NCBI RefSeq assembly: GCF_036388275.1
Contig: NZ_DASVSF010000002.1
Location: forward strand, 343,008 to 407,007
DNA: 64,000 bases
Origin: Longimicrobium sp.
Lineage (GTDB): Bacteria; Gemmatimonadota; Gemmatimonadetes; Longimicrobiales; Longimicrobiaceae
Direction: 5' to 3'
Part shown: in pieces, positions 28,598-37,400 of the stretch
How positions within the stretch are numbered: position 1 is the first letter of the stretch
Layout: every line of letters starts with the position of its first letter
Notes under the pieces: generated by a model
What the model was told of the DNA's origin: nothing
Seen by the model: the letters and a program-made list of their open reading frames with translations, nothing else
Database searches by the model: none
Translations under genes and position numbers: made by a program

Positions 28598-28641
28598 CCG
28601 CGTTCCAGACCAACTGCAACGAGATCTGCTACTGAGTGTTA

Positions 28642-28680
28642 ACGGGCGGGGGCGCCACGCCTCCGCCCGTCGGTGTTTTT
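28642..28680 (+). terminator. Terminator between the two precursor genes
   Basis: ACGGGCGG plus GGGC (28642-28653) pairs with GCCT plus CCGCCCGT (28659-28670), one G-U pair, then CGGTGTTTTTCC. It could end precursor 1 transcripts or reduce read-through into precursor 2, whose SD (GGAG near 28697) lies after it. Confidence 0.75.
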
Positions 28681-28706
28681 CCTCGCTCTTACCGATGGAG
28701 AACCCC

Positions 28707-29006
28707 ATGCGTACCAAGCTCAAGCTGAACCTGGACCAACTGGCTGTCGATTCGTTCGACACCACCAGGCCCGCCGCGAAGGCCGGCACCGTGTTCGGCG
28801 AGCAGTGCACCTGCTACACCAACTGCACGTGCCCGGGCTGCCCCACCTGCGACGCGTCGTGCAACGGCACCTGCGACGCGTCGTGCAATGGAACTTGTGG
28901 TGACACCTGCGACTGGACGTGCAACTACACGGACTGCGCGTGCAACAGCAACGACCCCTGCGGCACGGCTCAGTACTCGAACTGCGGCGGCCAAGCTTGC
29001 TGGTGA
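28707..29006 (+). CDS. Pinensin-type, Cys/Thr-rich RiPP precursor peptide 2
   Basis: 99 residues from ATG 28707 (GGAG six bases upstream). The leader MRTKLKLNLDQLAVDSFDTT and the segment from 'GTVFGEQC' through the CDASCNGT repeats are nearly identical in protein and DNA to precursor 1, so one gene arose by recent duplication. It has two repeat units, then a unique tail 'CGDTCDWTCNYTDCACNSND' followed by 'PCGTAQYSNCGGQACW'; 17 Cys in all. A conserved leader with a diverging core is the usual pattern in RiPP families. Processing enzymes must be encoded elsewhere. Confidence 0.8.
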   Translation: MRTKLKLNLDQLAVDSFDTTRPAAKAGTVFGEQCTCYTNCTCPGCPTCDASCNGTCDASCNGTCGDTCDWTCNYTDCACNSNDPCGTAQYSNCGGQACW

Positions 29007-29015
29007 GAACGGGAC

Positions 29016-29038
29016 GGCGTCGACCCCGAGTCGACGCC
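29016..29038 (+). terminator. Hairpin after precursor 2
   Basis: GGCGTCGAC (29016-29024) / GTCGACGCC (29030-29038), perfect stem with CCCGA loop, nine bases past the stop; no U tract. Confidence 0.5.
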
Positions 29039-29220
29039 CGGGCCGGATGAGTTGACGATTTTACGAGGGCTTCGGGTACCCGCCCCGTGGCCTTCGTTTT
29101 CATTCGCTTCCCGAACCCGTCTGCCGCGTCAGCTGCGTGTGGAAGTGGTGCGTCCCGACCTCGCGGCGCGGCGAGTAGCGGCCACGGTGGGACCGGCGCG
29201 ACGGACAGCCTTCTGCACCG

Positions 29221-30207
29221 CTAGGCCAGCAGCGCGCAGGCGTTCGCCAGGTCCACGTTTCCGCCGCTGATCACCACGCCGATGCGCTCGCCGCGGAAGG
29301 CATCCGGATCCGACATCAGCGCGGCGAGGGGGACGGCACCGGAGGGCTCCACCACCAGCTTCATCCGCGTCCACAGGAAGCGCATGGCCTCGACCATGGC
29401 CTCCTCGCTCACCGTGCGCATCTCGGTGACGTGCTCGCGCACCAGCGGAAACGTCAGCCGGCCCAGCGAGGGCGTGCGCAGCCCGTCGGCGATCGTGGGC
29501 GGGTTGCGGACGGACTGCAGGGTGCCGGTGCGGAACGAGCGCGTTGCATCGTCCGCCAGCTCCGGCTCCACCCCCACCACGCGGATGCCCGGCCGCAGTG
29601 AGCGGGCAGCCAGCGCGGATCCGCTCAGCAGCCCCCCGCCGCCGCAGGGGGTGATGACGACGCCCAGGTCCGGCGCCTCTTCCATCAGTTCCAGCGCGGC
29701 CGTGCCTTGGCCGGCGATCACGTCGGCGTGGTCGTACGGGGGAACGAGGGTCATCCCGCGCTCCTGCTGAAGCTGGGCCGCCAGCTCTTCGCGCGAGGTG
29801 GTTTCCTTGTCGTACAGGATCACCTCGGCGCCGTAGCCGCGGGTGCCCTCGATCTTGGCGGCAGGCGCGTCGTCGGGCATCACGATGACGGTGCGCACGT
29901 CCAGGATGCGGCCGGTGAGAGCCACCGCCTGCGCGTGGTTGCCCGACGAGTACGCCAGCACCCCCCGCGCGCGCTCGTCGTTCGAGAGCTTGGATACCGC
30001 GTTGTAGGCGCCCCGGAACTTGAACGCGCCGCCACGCTGAAGGTTTTCGCACTTGAAGAACACGTGCGCACCCAGCCGTTCGTTCAGCGTCCGCGAGGTC
30101 ATCACGGGCGTGTGATGGGCTACGCCGCGCAGGCGGTTGGCGGCGTCGCGCACGTCCTCGGCGGTGGGAAGGGCGATGGATTGGGCCTGCGGGTCCGGCT
30201 GCGACAT
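29221..30207 (-). CDS. PLP-dependent threonine/serine dehydratase-like protein
   Basis: 328 residues from ATG 30207. The PLP lysine is in 'GGAFKFRGAYNAV', with 'YSSGNHAQAVAL' binding substrate carboxylate and the phosphate loop 'ITPCGGGGLLSGSALA'. It lacks the C-terminal regulatory ACT domain of biosynthetic IlvA, so a catabolic threonine dehydratase, serine racemase/dehydratase or threo-3-hydroxyaspartate ammonia-lyase is more likely. Convergent with the peptide precursors; nothing ties it to their maturation. Confidence 0.88.
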   Translation of the reverse strand: MSQPDPQAQSIALPTAEDVRDAANRLRGVAHHTPVMTSRTLNERLGAHVFFKCENLQRGGAFKFRGAYNAVSKLSNDERARGVLAYSSGNHAQAVALTGRILDVRTVIVMPDDAPAAKIEGTRGYGAEVILYDKETTSREELAAQLQQERGMTLVPPYDHADVIAGQGTAALELMEEAPDLGVVITPCGGGGLLSGSALAARSLRPGIRVVGVEPELADDATRSFRTGTLQSVRNPPTIADGLRTPSLGRLTFPLVREHVTEMRTVSEEAMVEAMRFLWTRMKLVVEPSGAVPLAALMSDPDAFRGERIGVVISGGNVDLANACALLA

Positions 30208-30503
30208 CGATTCATCGGGATGTTGTGATCGCCCGGGGGCGAATGGTTTCGGACCTGCACCGGCGCGTCAGACCGCTGTCATGGCGGAGACCTCGGCTTT
30301 GTCGGGCGAATGAATTCGCTGCAACAACCACACGAAGTCCGCCTTCGCGGACTGGCCTGTTCTCGTGTGAGGAGGACCGATAGGCGCGCCCGCGATGTGT
30401 GGCGGATCCCTCAGTCGCTGCGAACATTGGCGGGACGTCGGGTTGGCCGGGGCCGCTCCATCGGGATGACATCGCGCCGACTCACGCACTCACGCACTTC
30501 CCC
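30208..30503. repeat. Intergenic repeats, families B and C (reverse orientation)
   Basis: Family B reversed at ~30306-30367: 'CGGGCGAATGAATTCGCTGC', then AAGTCCGC-CTTC-GCGGACT. Family C reversed at ~30385-30475: 'GTGTGGCGGATCCCTCAGTC' and, ~45 bases on, 'GCTCCATCGGGATGACATCG'. The same sequences in either orientation occur near 42.6, 42.9, 58.7 and 59.0 kb. No gene seen. Confidence 0.75.
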
Positions 30504-31679
30504 TCAGTACTTCGGAATGCTGGGGTCCACTTCGTCAGACCACGCCAGGATGCCGCCCTTTAGATTCAGCAGCCGCTCGTAGCCCTGCGCACGCAGAAAG
30601 TGCAGGACCTGCGCGCTGCGCCCACCGGAGCGGCACTGCAGTACCACCTCGTCGTCCGCGCTGATCTCGTCCATCCGCTCGGGAACCTCGCCCATGGGGA
30701 TCAGCCGCGCGCCCTGCGGCTCCAGGTTGCCGATCTCCCACTCGTGGGGCTCGCGGACGTCGATGATCGTCAGCTTGTCTCCCCGGTCCAGCCGTTCCTT
30801 CAGCTCCGACGGGGTGATTTCGGGCACGCCGAACATGTCGTTCTCCGGTTGGGCGCCCGGCGGCTCGTATCCGCAGAAGCGCTCGTAATCGATCAGCTCG
30901 TGGACGGTCGGGTTGTCGCCGCACACGGGGCACGCCGGGTCGCGGCGCAGGCGCATCTCGCGGAACCTCATCCGCAGCGCGTCGAACAGCAGCAGCCGGC
31001 CCACCATCGTGTCGCCGGCGCCCAGCAGCAGCTTCAGGGCCTCCAGCGCCTGCACGCATCCCACGATGCCCGGCAGCACGCCGAACACGCCGGCTTCGGC
31101 GCAGTTGGGGACCATGCCGGGCGGGGGCGGCTCGGCGAACAGGCAGCGGTAGCAGGGGCCGCCCTCGGCCGCGAACACCGACGCCTGCCCCTCCCAGCGA
31201 AGGATGGAGCCGTAGACGTACGGCTTCTTCTCCAGCACGCAGGCGTCGTTCACCAGGTAGCGCGTGGGGAAGTTGTCGGTGCCGTCGATCACCACGTCGT
31301 AGCGCCGGATGATCTCCCGCGCGTTCTGCGACGTCAGCCGCACGGGATGGGGCTCCACGACTACGTGGGGATTGATCTCGGCGATGCGGTCGCGCGCGGA
31401 ATCCAGCTTCGGGCGGCCGATGTCGGACGTTCCGTGGATCACCTGCCGCTGCAGGTTGCTGGCATCCACCACGTCGAACTCCACGATGCCCAGCGTGCCG
31501 ACTCCCGCCGCCCCCAGGTACATGGCCGCGGGTGATCCCAAGCCGCCGGCGCCCACCAGCAGCACGCGCCCGGCCTTCAGCCGCCGCTGCCCCTGCGGGC
31601 CCACCTCGGGCAGGATCAGGTGGCGGCTGTATCGCTGGTGCTCGTCGGCCGACAGCGTGGGAAGTCCGTGCTCGCTCAT
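30504..31679 (-). CDS. moeB: Molybdopterin-synthase adenylyltransferase with rhodanese domain (MoeB/ThiF type)
   Basis: 391 residues from ATG 31679. E1-like ATP-binding motif 'VLLVGAGGLGSPAAMYLGAA' near the N-terminus. 'GTDNFPTRYLVNDACV' and the zinc Cys pairs C-Y-R-C and C-P-V-C are typical. The C-terminal ~110 residues form a rhodanese domain with active-site Cys in 'LQCRSGGRSAQVLHF'. It adenylates and helps thiolate the C-terminus of a small sulfur carrier such as MoaD, ThiS or a CysO-like protein; which one is not decided by sequence. Confidence 0.92.
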   Translation of the reverse strand: MSEHGLPTLSADEHQRYSRHLILPEVGPQGQRRLKAGRVLLVGAGGLGSPAAMYLGAAGVGTLGIVEFDVVDASNLQRQVIHGTSDIGRPKLDSARDRIAEINPHVVVEPHPVRLTSQNAREIIRRYDVVIDGTDNFPTRYLVNDACVLEKKPYVYGSILRWEGQASVFAAEGGPCYRCLFAEPPPPGMVPNCAEAGVFGVLPGIVGCVQALEALKLLLGAGDTMVGRLLLFDALRMRFREMRLRRDPACPVCGDNPTVHELIDYERFCGYEPPGAQPENDMFGVPEITPSELKERLDRGDKLTIIDVREPHEWEIGNLEPQGARLIPMGEVPERMDEISADDEVVLQCRSGGRSAQVLHFLRAQGYERLLNLKGGILAWSDEVDPSIPKY

Positions 31680-31767
31680 AGCGACAGGTTAGGGGCCGCC
31701 GCGGGTCAGGGCAACGGGGCGACAGGGTCGTCGACGCGCTTCGACCGGACCTGGCGCATGCCGCGGC

Positions 31768-31820
31768 CGTCCCCCTCTCCCGGCCTCTCCCCCGTAAACT
31801 GCACGGGGGAGAGGAGAAGT
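31768..31820. repeat. Intergenic repeat, family A
   Basis: CCTCTCCCCCGT (31784-31795) with ACGGGGGAGAGG (31803-31814) across AAACTGC, in the gap between moeB and the DedA gene. The preceding 'GGCGCATGCCGCGG' also precedes the family A copy at ~21855. No gene in the gap 31680-31964. Confidence 0.75.
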
Positions 31821-31964
31821 CGAGTTCACGCTCGTGGTCGGGCGCAGGGACACCTGAGTTGAAGCTGAATCAAGCACGATCCTTGAATCCCCTCCCCGCC
31901 TCCGATACCATTCGGCGTCGCGGCGGGTATACCGTTGCGGCACTCACCTGAACGGCGGCTGGGA

Positions 31965-32645
31965 ATGGAGTTCCTTCAACAGGCGTTCGACTACTTTCGT
32001 CACCTCGACGTGCACCTGGCGGACATGCTTCGCCAGTACGGCGCGTGGACGTACGCGATCCTCTTTCTGATCATCTTCTGCGAAACCGGGCTGGTGGTGA
32101 CGCCGTTCCTGCCCGGCGACTCGCTGCTGTTCGCGGCGGGCGCCATCACCGCGGCGGCCAACAACCAGCCCGGCGAGCAGGCGCTCAGTATCATCATCCT
32201 GTGGCTGGTGCTGATGGTGGCGGCCGTGCTGGGCGACACCGTCAACTACCAGATCGGCAGGGCGGTGGGGCTACGAGTGTTCAAGGAAGACGCACGGGTG
32301 ATGAAGCTGGAATATCTACGCCGGACGGAGAAGTTCTACGCCAAGTACGGCGGAAAGACCATCATCCTGGCGCGCTTCATTCCCATCGTGCGGACGTACG
32401 CGCCGTTCGTGGCGGGTGCTTCGCGGATGGATTACCCGCGCTTCCTGTCGTTCAACATCATCGGCGGCGTGATCTGGATCACCTCGTTCCTGTTCGCGGG
32501 GTACTTCTTCGGGAACATCCCCGCCGTGAAGCACAACTTCGAGTACGTGGTGATCGGCATCATCCTCGTCTCGCTCGTTCCGCCGATTCTCGAATGGATC
32601 AAGCACCGCCGCGAGCAGGCGGCGGCGGAGCCCACCCAGGCCTGA
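31965..32645 (+). CDS. DedA family (SNARE-associated/VTT) membrane protein
   Basis: 226 residues from ATG 31965. 'FCETGLVVTPFLPGDSLLFA' near the N-terminus, 'LGDTVNYQIGRAVG' and 'ILARFIPIVRTYAPFVAGAS' are the DedA hallmarks (the conserved E, the G-D-x-x-x-Y and the F-x-R-x-x-P motif). Four to five membrane helices. DedA proteins are needed for envelope lipid homeostasis, possibly as flippases for undecaprenyl phosphate or phosphatidylethanolamine. It sits four bases before the LysM gene, as an operon. Confidence 0.92.
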   Translation: MEFLQQAFDYFRHLDVHLADMLRQYGAWTYAILFLIIFCETGLVVTPFLPGDSLLFAAGAITAAANNQPGEQALSIIILWLVLMVAAVLGDTVNYQIGRAVGLRVFKEDARVMKLEYLRRTEKFYAKYGGKTIILARFIPIVRTYAPFVAGASRMDYPRFLSFNIIGGVIWITSFLFAGYFFGNIPAVKHNFEYVVIGIILVSLVPPILEWIKHRREQAAAEPTQA

Positions 32646-32649
32646 CCCC

Positions 32650-33855
32650 ATGCGCCGCATCGCCCTGCTCGTCCTGGCCCTTGCGTTCGCCGCCCCCGAG
32701 GCGGCGGCGCAGGGCACGCCCAACCGCCGCCCCCCGCGCGACACCATCCGCTTTGCCGAGCCCGCCCCGCCCGACTCCACCGACGCGGACGCGGCGGATG
32801 GAGACGAGGCGGCGGCGGACAGCGTGCCGCGTCCCGGGCCGTTCTCTCGCGACGGCGGGCGCGGTCCGTTCTCCGTAGAGGCGAGCGGCCAGGTAGCGCC
32901 CCGGCCACCCCGGGGCGAGATCGTGTGGCTGGAAACGGCTCCCGCGCCGCGCGTGGCATCCAGCGACACGGCGGCGTCTCGGCGCGCGTCAACTCGCGAC
33001 ACCGCGCGCACGGGCTCGGGCCGCACCGCGTCGCGTGACACCGCAGCCACCCGGCGCACGGGCACGGGACAGAGCGGGACAACGCGGACCAGCACCGGCC
33101 AGACCGCTCGGCGTGACACAGCTTCGACTGGAAGCCGCACTGCATCGCGCGACACCACTTCTACGCGGCGCACAGGCACGGCGCAGACTGGGACGAACCG
33201 CACCACCACGGGCCAGACCGCGCGGCGCGACACGGCTTCGGCTGGGAGCCGCACGGCATCGCGTGACACGGCCTCCCGGACGCGGACCGCATCACGCGAC
33301 ACCGCGTCCAGAACCGGCCGCAACGCCCCGCGCGACACGGCCTCGCGGCGCACGTCGGCGACGACTCCCGCCAGCGGCCGCACGACGGCTGGCTCCGGCA
33401 CGACCACGCCCAACCGCCCCGCGCAGGGCTCCACACCAGCCCCGCGACGCACCACGCACACCGTCGCGGCGGGAGAAACCTTTTTCGGCATCGCGCGGCG
33501 GTACGGCGTAACGGCGGCGCAGCTACGCGCGATGAACCCCGATGTAGACTGGGAGAGCGTGGAAGTCGGCGAGGTGCTTCGGCTTCCGGCGACGGCCCGC
33601 GACTCGCGTGCATCCGGCTCGACGCAAGGCGCGGCGGCGCAGCCGCAGACTCCGGCCGCATCCCGGACCCCGAACCGCACCGGATCGCGGCCCACCCGTC
33701 CCGCCACCCGCACGCACACGGTGGCGCCGGGCGAAACGCTCTTCGGAATCGCCCGGCGCTACGGGGTTACGCGCCAGGACATCATCGACGCCAACGACCT
33801 GGAATCCGACCAGGTGCGCACCGGCCAGCGCCTGACCATTCCGCCCCCGGACTGA
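32650..33855 (+). CDS. Secreted protein with two LysM domains and Arg/Thr repeats
   Basis: 401 residues. Signal peptide MRRIALLVLALAFAAPEAAA. A long low-complexity middle (~100-265) rich in R, T, D, A and S includes two full 38-residue repeats. Two LysM domains follow: ~270-315 ('HTVAAGETFFGIARRYGVTA') and ~355-400 ('HTVAPGETLFGIARRYGVTR'). LysM binds peptidoglycan GlcNAc, so the protein should be cell-wall bound in the periplasm. Its stop overlaps the phosphatase start (TGATG), coupling the two. Confidence 0.87.
   Translation: MRRIALLVLALAFAAPEAAAQGTPNRRPPRDTIRFAEPAPPDSTDADAADGDEAAADSVPRPGPFSRDGGRGPFSVEASGQVAPRPPRGEIVWLETAPAPRVASSDTAASRRASTRDTARTGSGRTASRDTAATRRTGTGQSGTTRTSTGQTARRDTASTGSRTASRDTTSTRRTGTAQTGTNRTTTGQTARRDTASAGSRTASRDTASRTRTASRDTASRTGRNAPRDTASRRTSATTPASGRTTAGSGTTTPNRPAQGSTPAPRRTTHTVAAGETFFGIARRYGVTAAQLRAMNPDVDWESVEVGEVLRLPATARDSRASGSTQGAAAQPQTPAASRTPNRTGSRPTRPATRTHTVAPGETLFGIARRYGVTRQDIIDANDLESDQVRTGQRLTIPPPD
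33022..33249 (+). repeat. 114-bp tandem repeat in the LysM gene
   Basis: Two full units, 33022-33135 and 33136-33249, each encoding 38 residues beginning R-T-A-S-R-D-T, with a partial third unit from 33250. The units differ by scattered substitutions, so the duplication is not very recent. Confidence 0.75.
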
Positions 33856-34379
33856 TGTCCGAACAGTCGGAACTGCACCTGCCGGGCACCCGCGACGAGC
33901 GCATCCGCGTGCTGTTCGTCTGCATGGGCAACATCTGCCGGTCGCCGCTGGCCGAGGCGGTGTTCCGGCATAGGGCGCGCGAACGTGGGCTGGAGGACCG
34001 GTTCGTGATTGACTCGGCGGGGACGTCCGGCTACCATCGCGGCGCGGCGCCCGACCGCCGCAGCACCGAGACGGCGAAGCGCCGCGGCATCGAGCTGTCC
34101 GGAAGCAGCCGCCAGCTGGTCGCGGCCGACTTGCGCCGCTTCGACTACGTGATCGCGATGGATGCCGAGAACATGCAAGGCATCCAGCTTCTGCGCGAGC
34201 GCTCGCCCGGGACGGCCACCGTTGGGCGGCTGCGCGACTGGGATCCCGATCCGGGCCACGGCGACGTGCCCGATCCGTACTACGGCGGCCCCCGCGGCTT
34301 CGAGGACGTGCACGACATCGTGGAACGCGCCACCGCCGGCCTGCTGGACCACATCGTCCAGCATTCAGAAGTTCAATAG
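33855..34379 (+). CDS. Low-molecular-weight protein-tyrosine-phosphatase
   Basis: 174 residues from ATG 33855, overlapping the previous stop by one base. The P-loop 'VLFVCMGNICRSPLAEA' gives C23-x5-R29-S30, and the general acid Asp is in 'GDVPDPYYGG'. Cytoplasmic. Such enzymes often control exopolysaccharide or tyrosine-kinase systems; no kinase is seen here. An extension of ~15 residues precedes the conserved domain. Confidence 0.92.
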   Translation: MSEQSELHLPGTRDERIRVLFVCMGNICRSPLAEAVFRHRARERGLEDRFVIDSAGTSGYHRGAAPDRRSTETAKRRGIELSGSSRQLVAADLRRFDYVIAMDAENMQGIQLLRERSPGTATVGRLRDWDPDPGHGDVPDPYYGGPRGFEDVHDIVERATAGLLDHIVQHSEVQ

Positions 34380-34462
34380 ATCGGGATTGCATCGCTCTCA
34401 CGTACGGGCTTACGTTAACCTCCGGAGAGCGCCCCTGCCACGTCATTCCGAGCACGGAAGAT

Positions 34463-37400
34463 ATGCTACACAGCTACGAATTAGGTAAATTGGATCCGCG
34501 CGCGTTCGAACATCTGGTGAATACTTTGTCGCTGCGAGTGTTGGGCGCAGGAGCCACAGGATTCGGTCCAGGTCCAGATGGCGGTCGCGACGGTTACTAC
34601 GAAGGCGAGGCAGCATACCCGAGTGAGGCGGCGAGGTGGTCAGGGCGCTGGTATATACAATCGAAATTCCACTCGCCGCACCTCAGCAGCGACCCTCAAA
34701 AATGGCTCCTCTCCCGTATTGAAGAAGAGATCTCCGAGTTCGAGAAACATGGAACTAAGCGAAAATGGCCAGATAACTGGATCATCGCTACAAATATTGA
34801 CCCGAGCGGTGCAGCCGAAACGGGCGCGTTCGATCGCGCGCGGGAACTCGTGCGGGCGGCAAGACCAGAGATGGCGGAGCGCTTCCACATCTGGGGAGGA
34901 AGCAAGATCGCCGATTTTCTAATCCTTCATCCCGACATCTTAGCTGCGTACCAACACTTCCTAACTCCCGGTCATATACTTGCACGACTGCTCGACCTCC
35001 TCCAGCAGGATAAGCTGGAAGTCCAAACGTTCATCAACTATCTAGTCGTTCGAGGACTTCGCGACAATCAGCACACCAAATTGGAGCAGGCAGGATCAAC
35101 GTCGGATTCTAGGCCTGGCCTCCAGCGGTTGTTCGTTGATCTGCCGTTTTCATGTGCCGAGTTTCAACTCCGCGGTATGGCTATGGAGTACCTCGCGAGT
35201 GCGGCACAGGAGAACCACCGCCCTAGTCGCGTAAGGGTGGAGACAAAGACTTGGCGGAAATGGCAGCGAAATCCCAGCCGTGCGCGCGTTTGGTTCGTGA
35301 AAGGCGGACCGGGTCAGGGCAAATCCACGCTCGGCCAGTATCTTTGCCAAGTACACCGCGCTGCCCTGGCACTGCAACCCGGGGGCGCGTTGATGGTGCA
35401 GCGAGACAAAGATTTAGCAGAGGAGATTCGTAACGGTGCAGTGCGAAATGGATTCTGGCCCATTGTCCCTCGGATTCCGTTAGTAATCGAACTAAAAGAC
35501 TATGCCCAGTGGTTTGGACGTCGTGACGAGGGAGCACCTCGGGGCGTATTGACGTTCTGCGCAGAGCGCATCAGTGCGGTAGTCGACACGACGGTCACGA
35601 CCGTCACGATTCGCGCTGCTCTTCGGGAAGGAAGCTGGGTTGTAGTGTTTGATGGACTAGACGAGGTGCCGCATGATGTAAAAGACAGTATTGCCGCTGA
35701 GGTTATTAACTTTGTTGACGTCGCTGCTTTAGAATTGGATTGTGATCTACTCACCATATGCACGTCTCGGCCGCAAGGGTATTCTGGCCAGTTCGAGTCA
35801 TTGGATGCCCCAGTTGTTGAACTGGTAGAACTATCTGAGGACCAAGCTCTTGCGTGCGCAAGTCCCGTCGTCGCTTTCGACCGGACAGAGGCGGAGGCGG
35901 AGCGCGCGATAGCTACTCTAACAACTGCGGTTCAATCTCCGTCCGTTCGGGAGTTGATGAAGAGTCCCCTTCAATCACATATCATGGCAATCATCGTTCG
36001 CGATGGTGGCCGACCCCCCGAGCGGAGATGGCAGCTGTTCACACGTTTCTACGAGATTATTCTCCGGCGTGAGGCGAATCGTGAACTCGCAGACAAACGG
36101 ATCGCTCGGTTGCTTCGGGAAGAGGAACAGCTCATAAAGAGCGTGCATGACCGTCTCGGGTTCGATCTGCACGCACGTGCCGAGACGAGCAAGGGAGCAC
36201 AAACCCGACTTTCTCGCCGCGAGTTCAGCCTGCTGGTCGAGCAGACCGTGTCGCAGCGTACCGAAGATGCGGCAGACCAGCTAGCCGACGCCGTTGTTGA
36301 AGCCACTCAGGAACGGCTGGTTCTCGTAAGCACTCCCGATGATGGTGATCATGTTCGTTTTGACGTTCGCCAGCTTCAGGAATTTTTTGCTGCCGAGTTC
36401 ATATACGACTCCGTCGAAGCGAGTACATTGCGTGGTCGACTGGAAGTAATTGCGGGCGATCAACATTGGCGAGAGGTGATGCATTTTCTCCTGAGTGCCT
36501 TAATTGAGAACGGCAGGCGAACTGAGCTGGCCGTAGCGGTGCAAGTACTAATGAGCGTTGATGGTTCTGACTCCCATGGGGCTGAACGCTTGCTCCGGAG
36601 GCGGTTAGGAAGAGGTGCAGGGGCAGTTGCGCGTTTGATTCAGGAAGGCGTGCTCGAGCAAGACAAACGATACCGACAAGATGTACGTCCGGTACTGGGT
36701 ACATTAGGTGGGATCACGGATCCAGCGATACTCAATGTGATAGCGAATACCAGCCATTCGCAATCGCGTGTCTGGCTTGCGAAGGTTGCGCTAGAGATGA
36801 TTCATGACAGCGCTGAGGCCGAATGCGTCGGCTGGCTCGCGCTTTTAGCTAGTCTCGTTCGCGATGACGACCCTTGGTTATCGCTCATCGCTGATATTTA
36901 TTCACGTGCCTCTACATCCAGACTTGCTATCATTTTTGAATGCTCATCGTCATTTTTCGAGCCGGACGATGATGCCGAAGCTGATCATTCCCAACGCAAA
37001 TGGCTTCTGTCTCAAGCTATTAATCGATTGACTTCGTCAGAGTGGAGGTCGTTGGGTGAGCGTGGATGTGTAACGACGCTTGAACTATTGCGTCAGGACG
37101 ATTTCTCGACCACTCGGGCGGCCGATGTTATAGGACTCTCGGCACTTGAGCAGGTACTGCTCGACGAACTGCTCCAGAATGGTTGGAAACGAGAACTGGT
37201 CGTCGAGCAAATTGGGCCGATGGCGGTGCACCGACACGCACATGATTGGTCCTCAGCAACAACTCATCGCCCGGATCTAACGCTGGAAATGTTGTCCGGG
37301 CGCGCGCGCGGCATTCTCGAGATCGTCAGGATTCTGCTAGTCTTTGCCGGAGCACGGAGTGGCCATGGATTACGTGGCATTATCGCTGAACTCGCTGCCG

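Noticed and set aside
28460..28895. CRISPR-like short direct repeats
   Set aside because: The 24-bp units are contiguous without spacers and encode in-frame peptide repeats.
29221..30207. Dehydratase as a lanthipeptide dehydratase for the neighbouring precursors
   Set aside because: It is a PLP-dependent free-amino-acid dehydratase (K-F-R-G, S-G-N-H, G-G-G-G motifs) on the opposite strand, unrelated to LanB/LanM enzymes.
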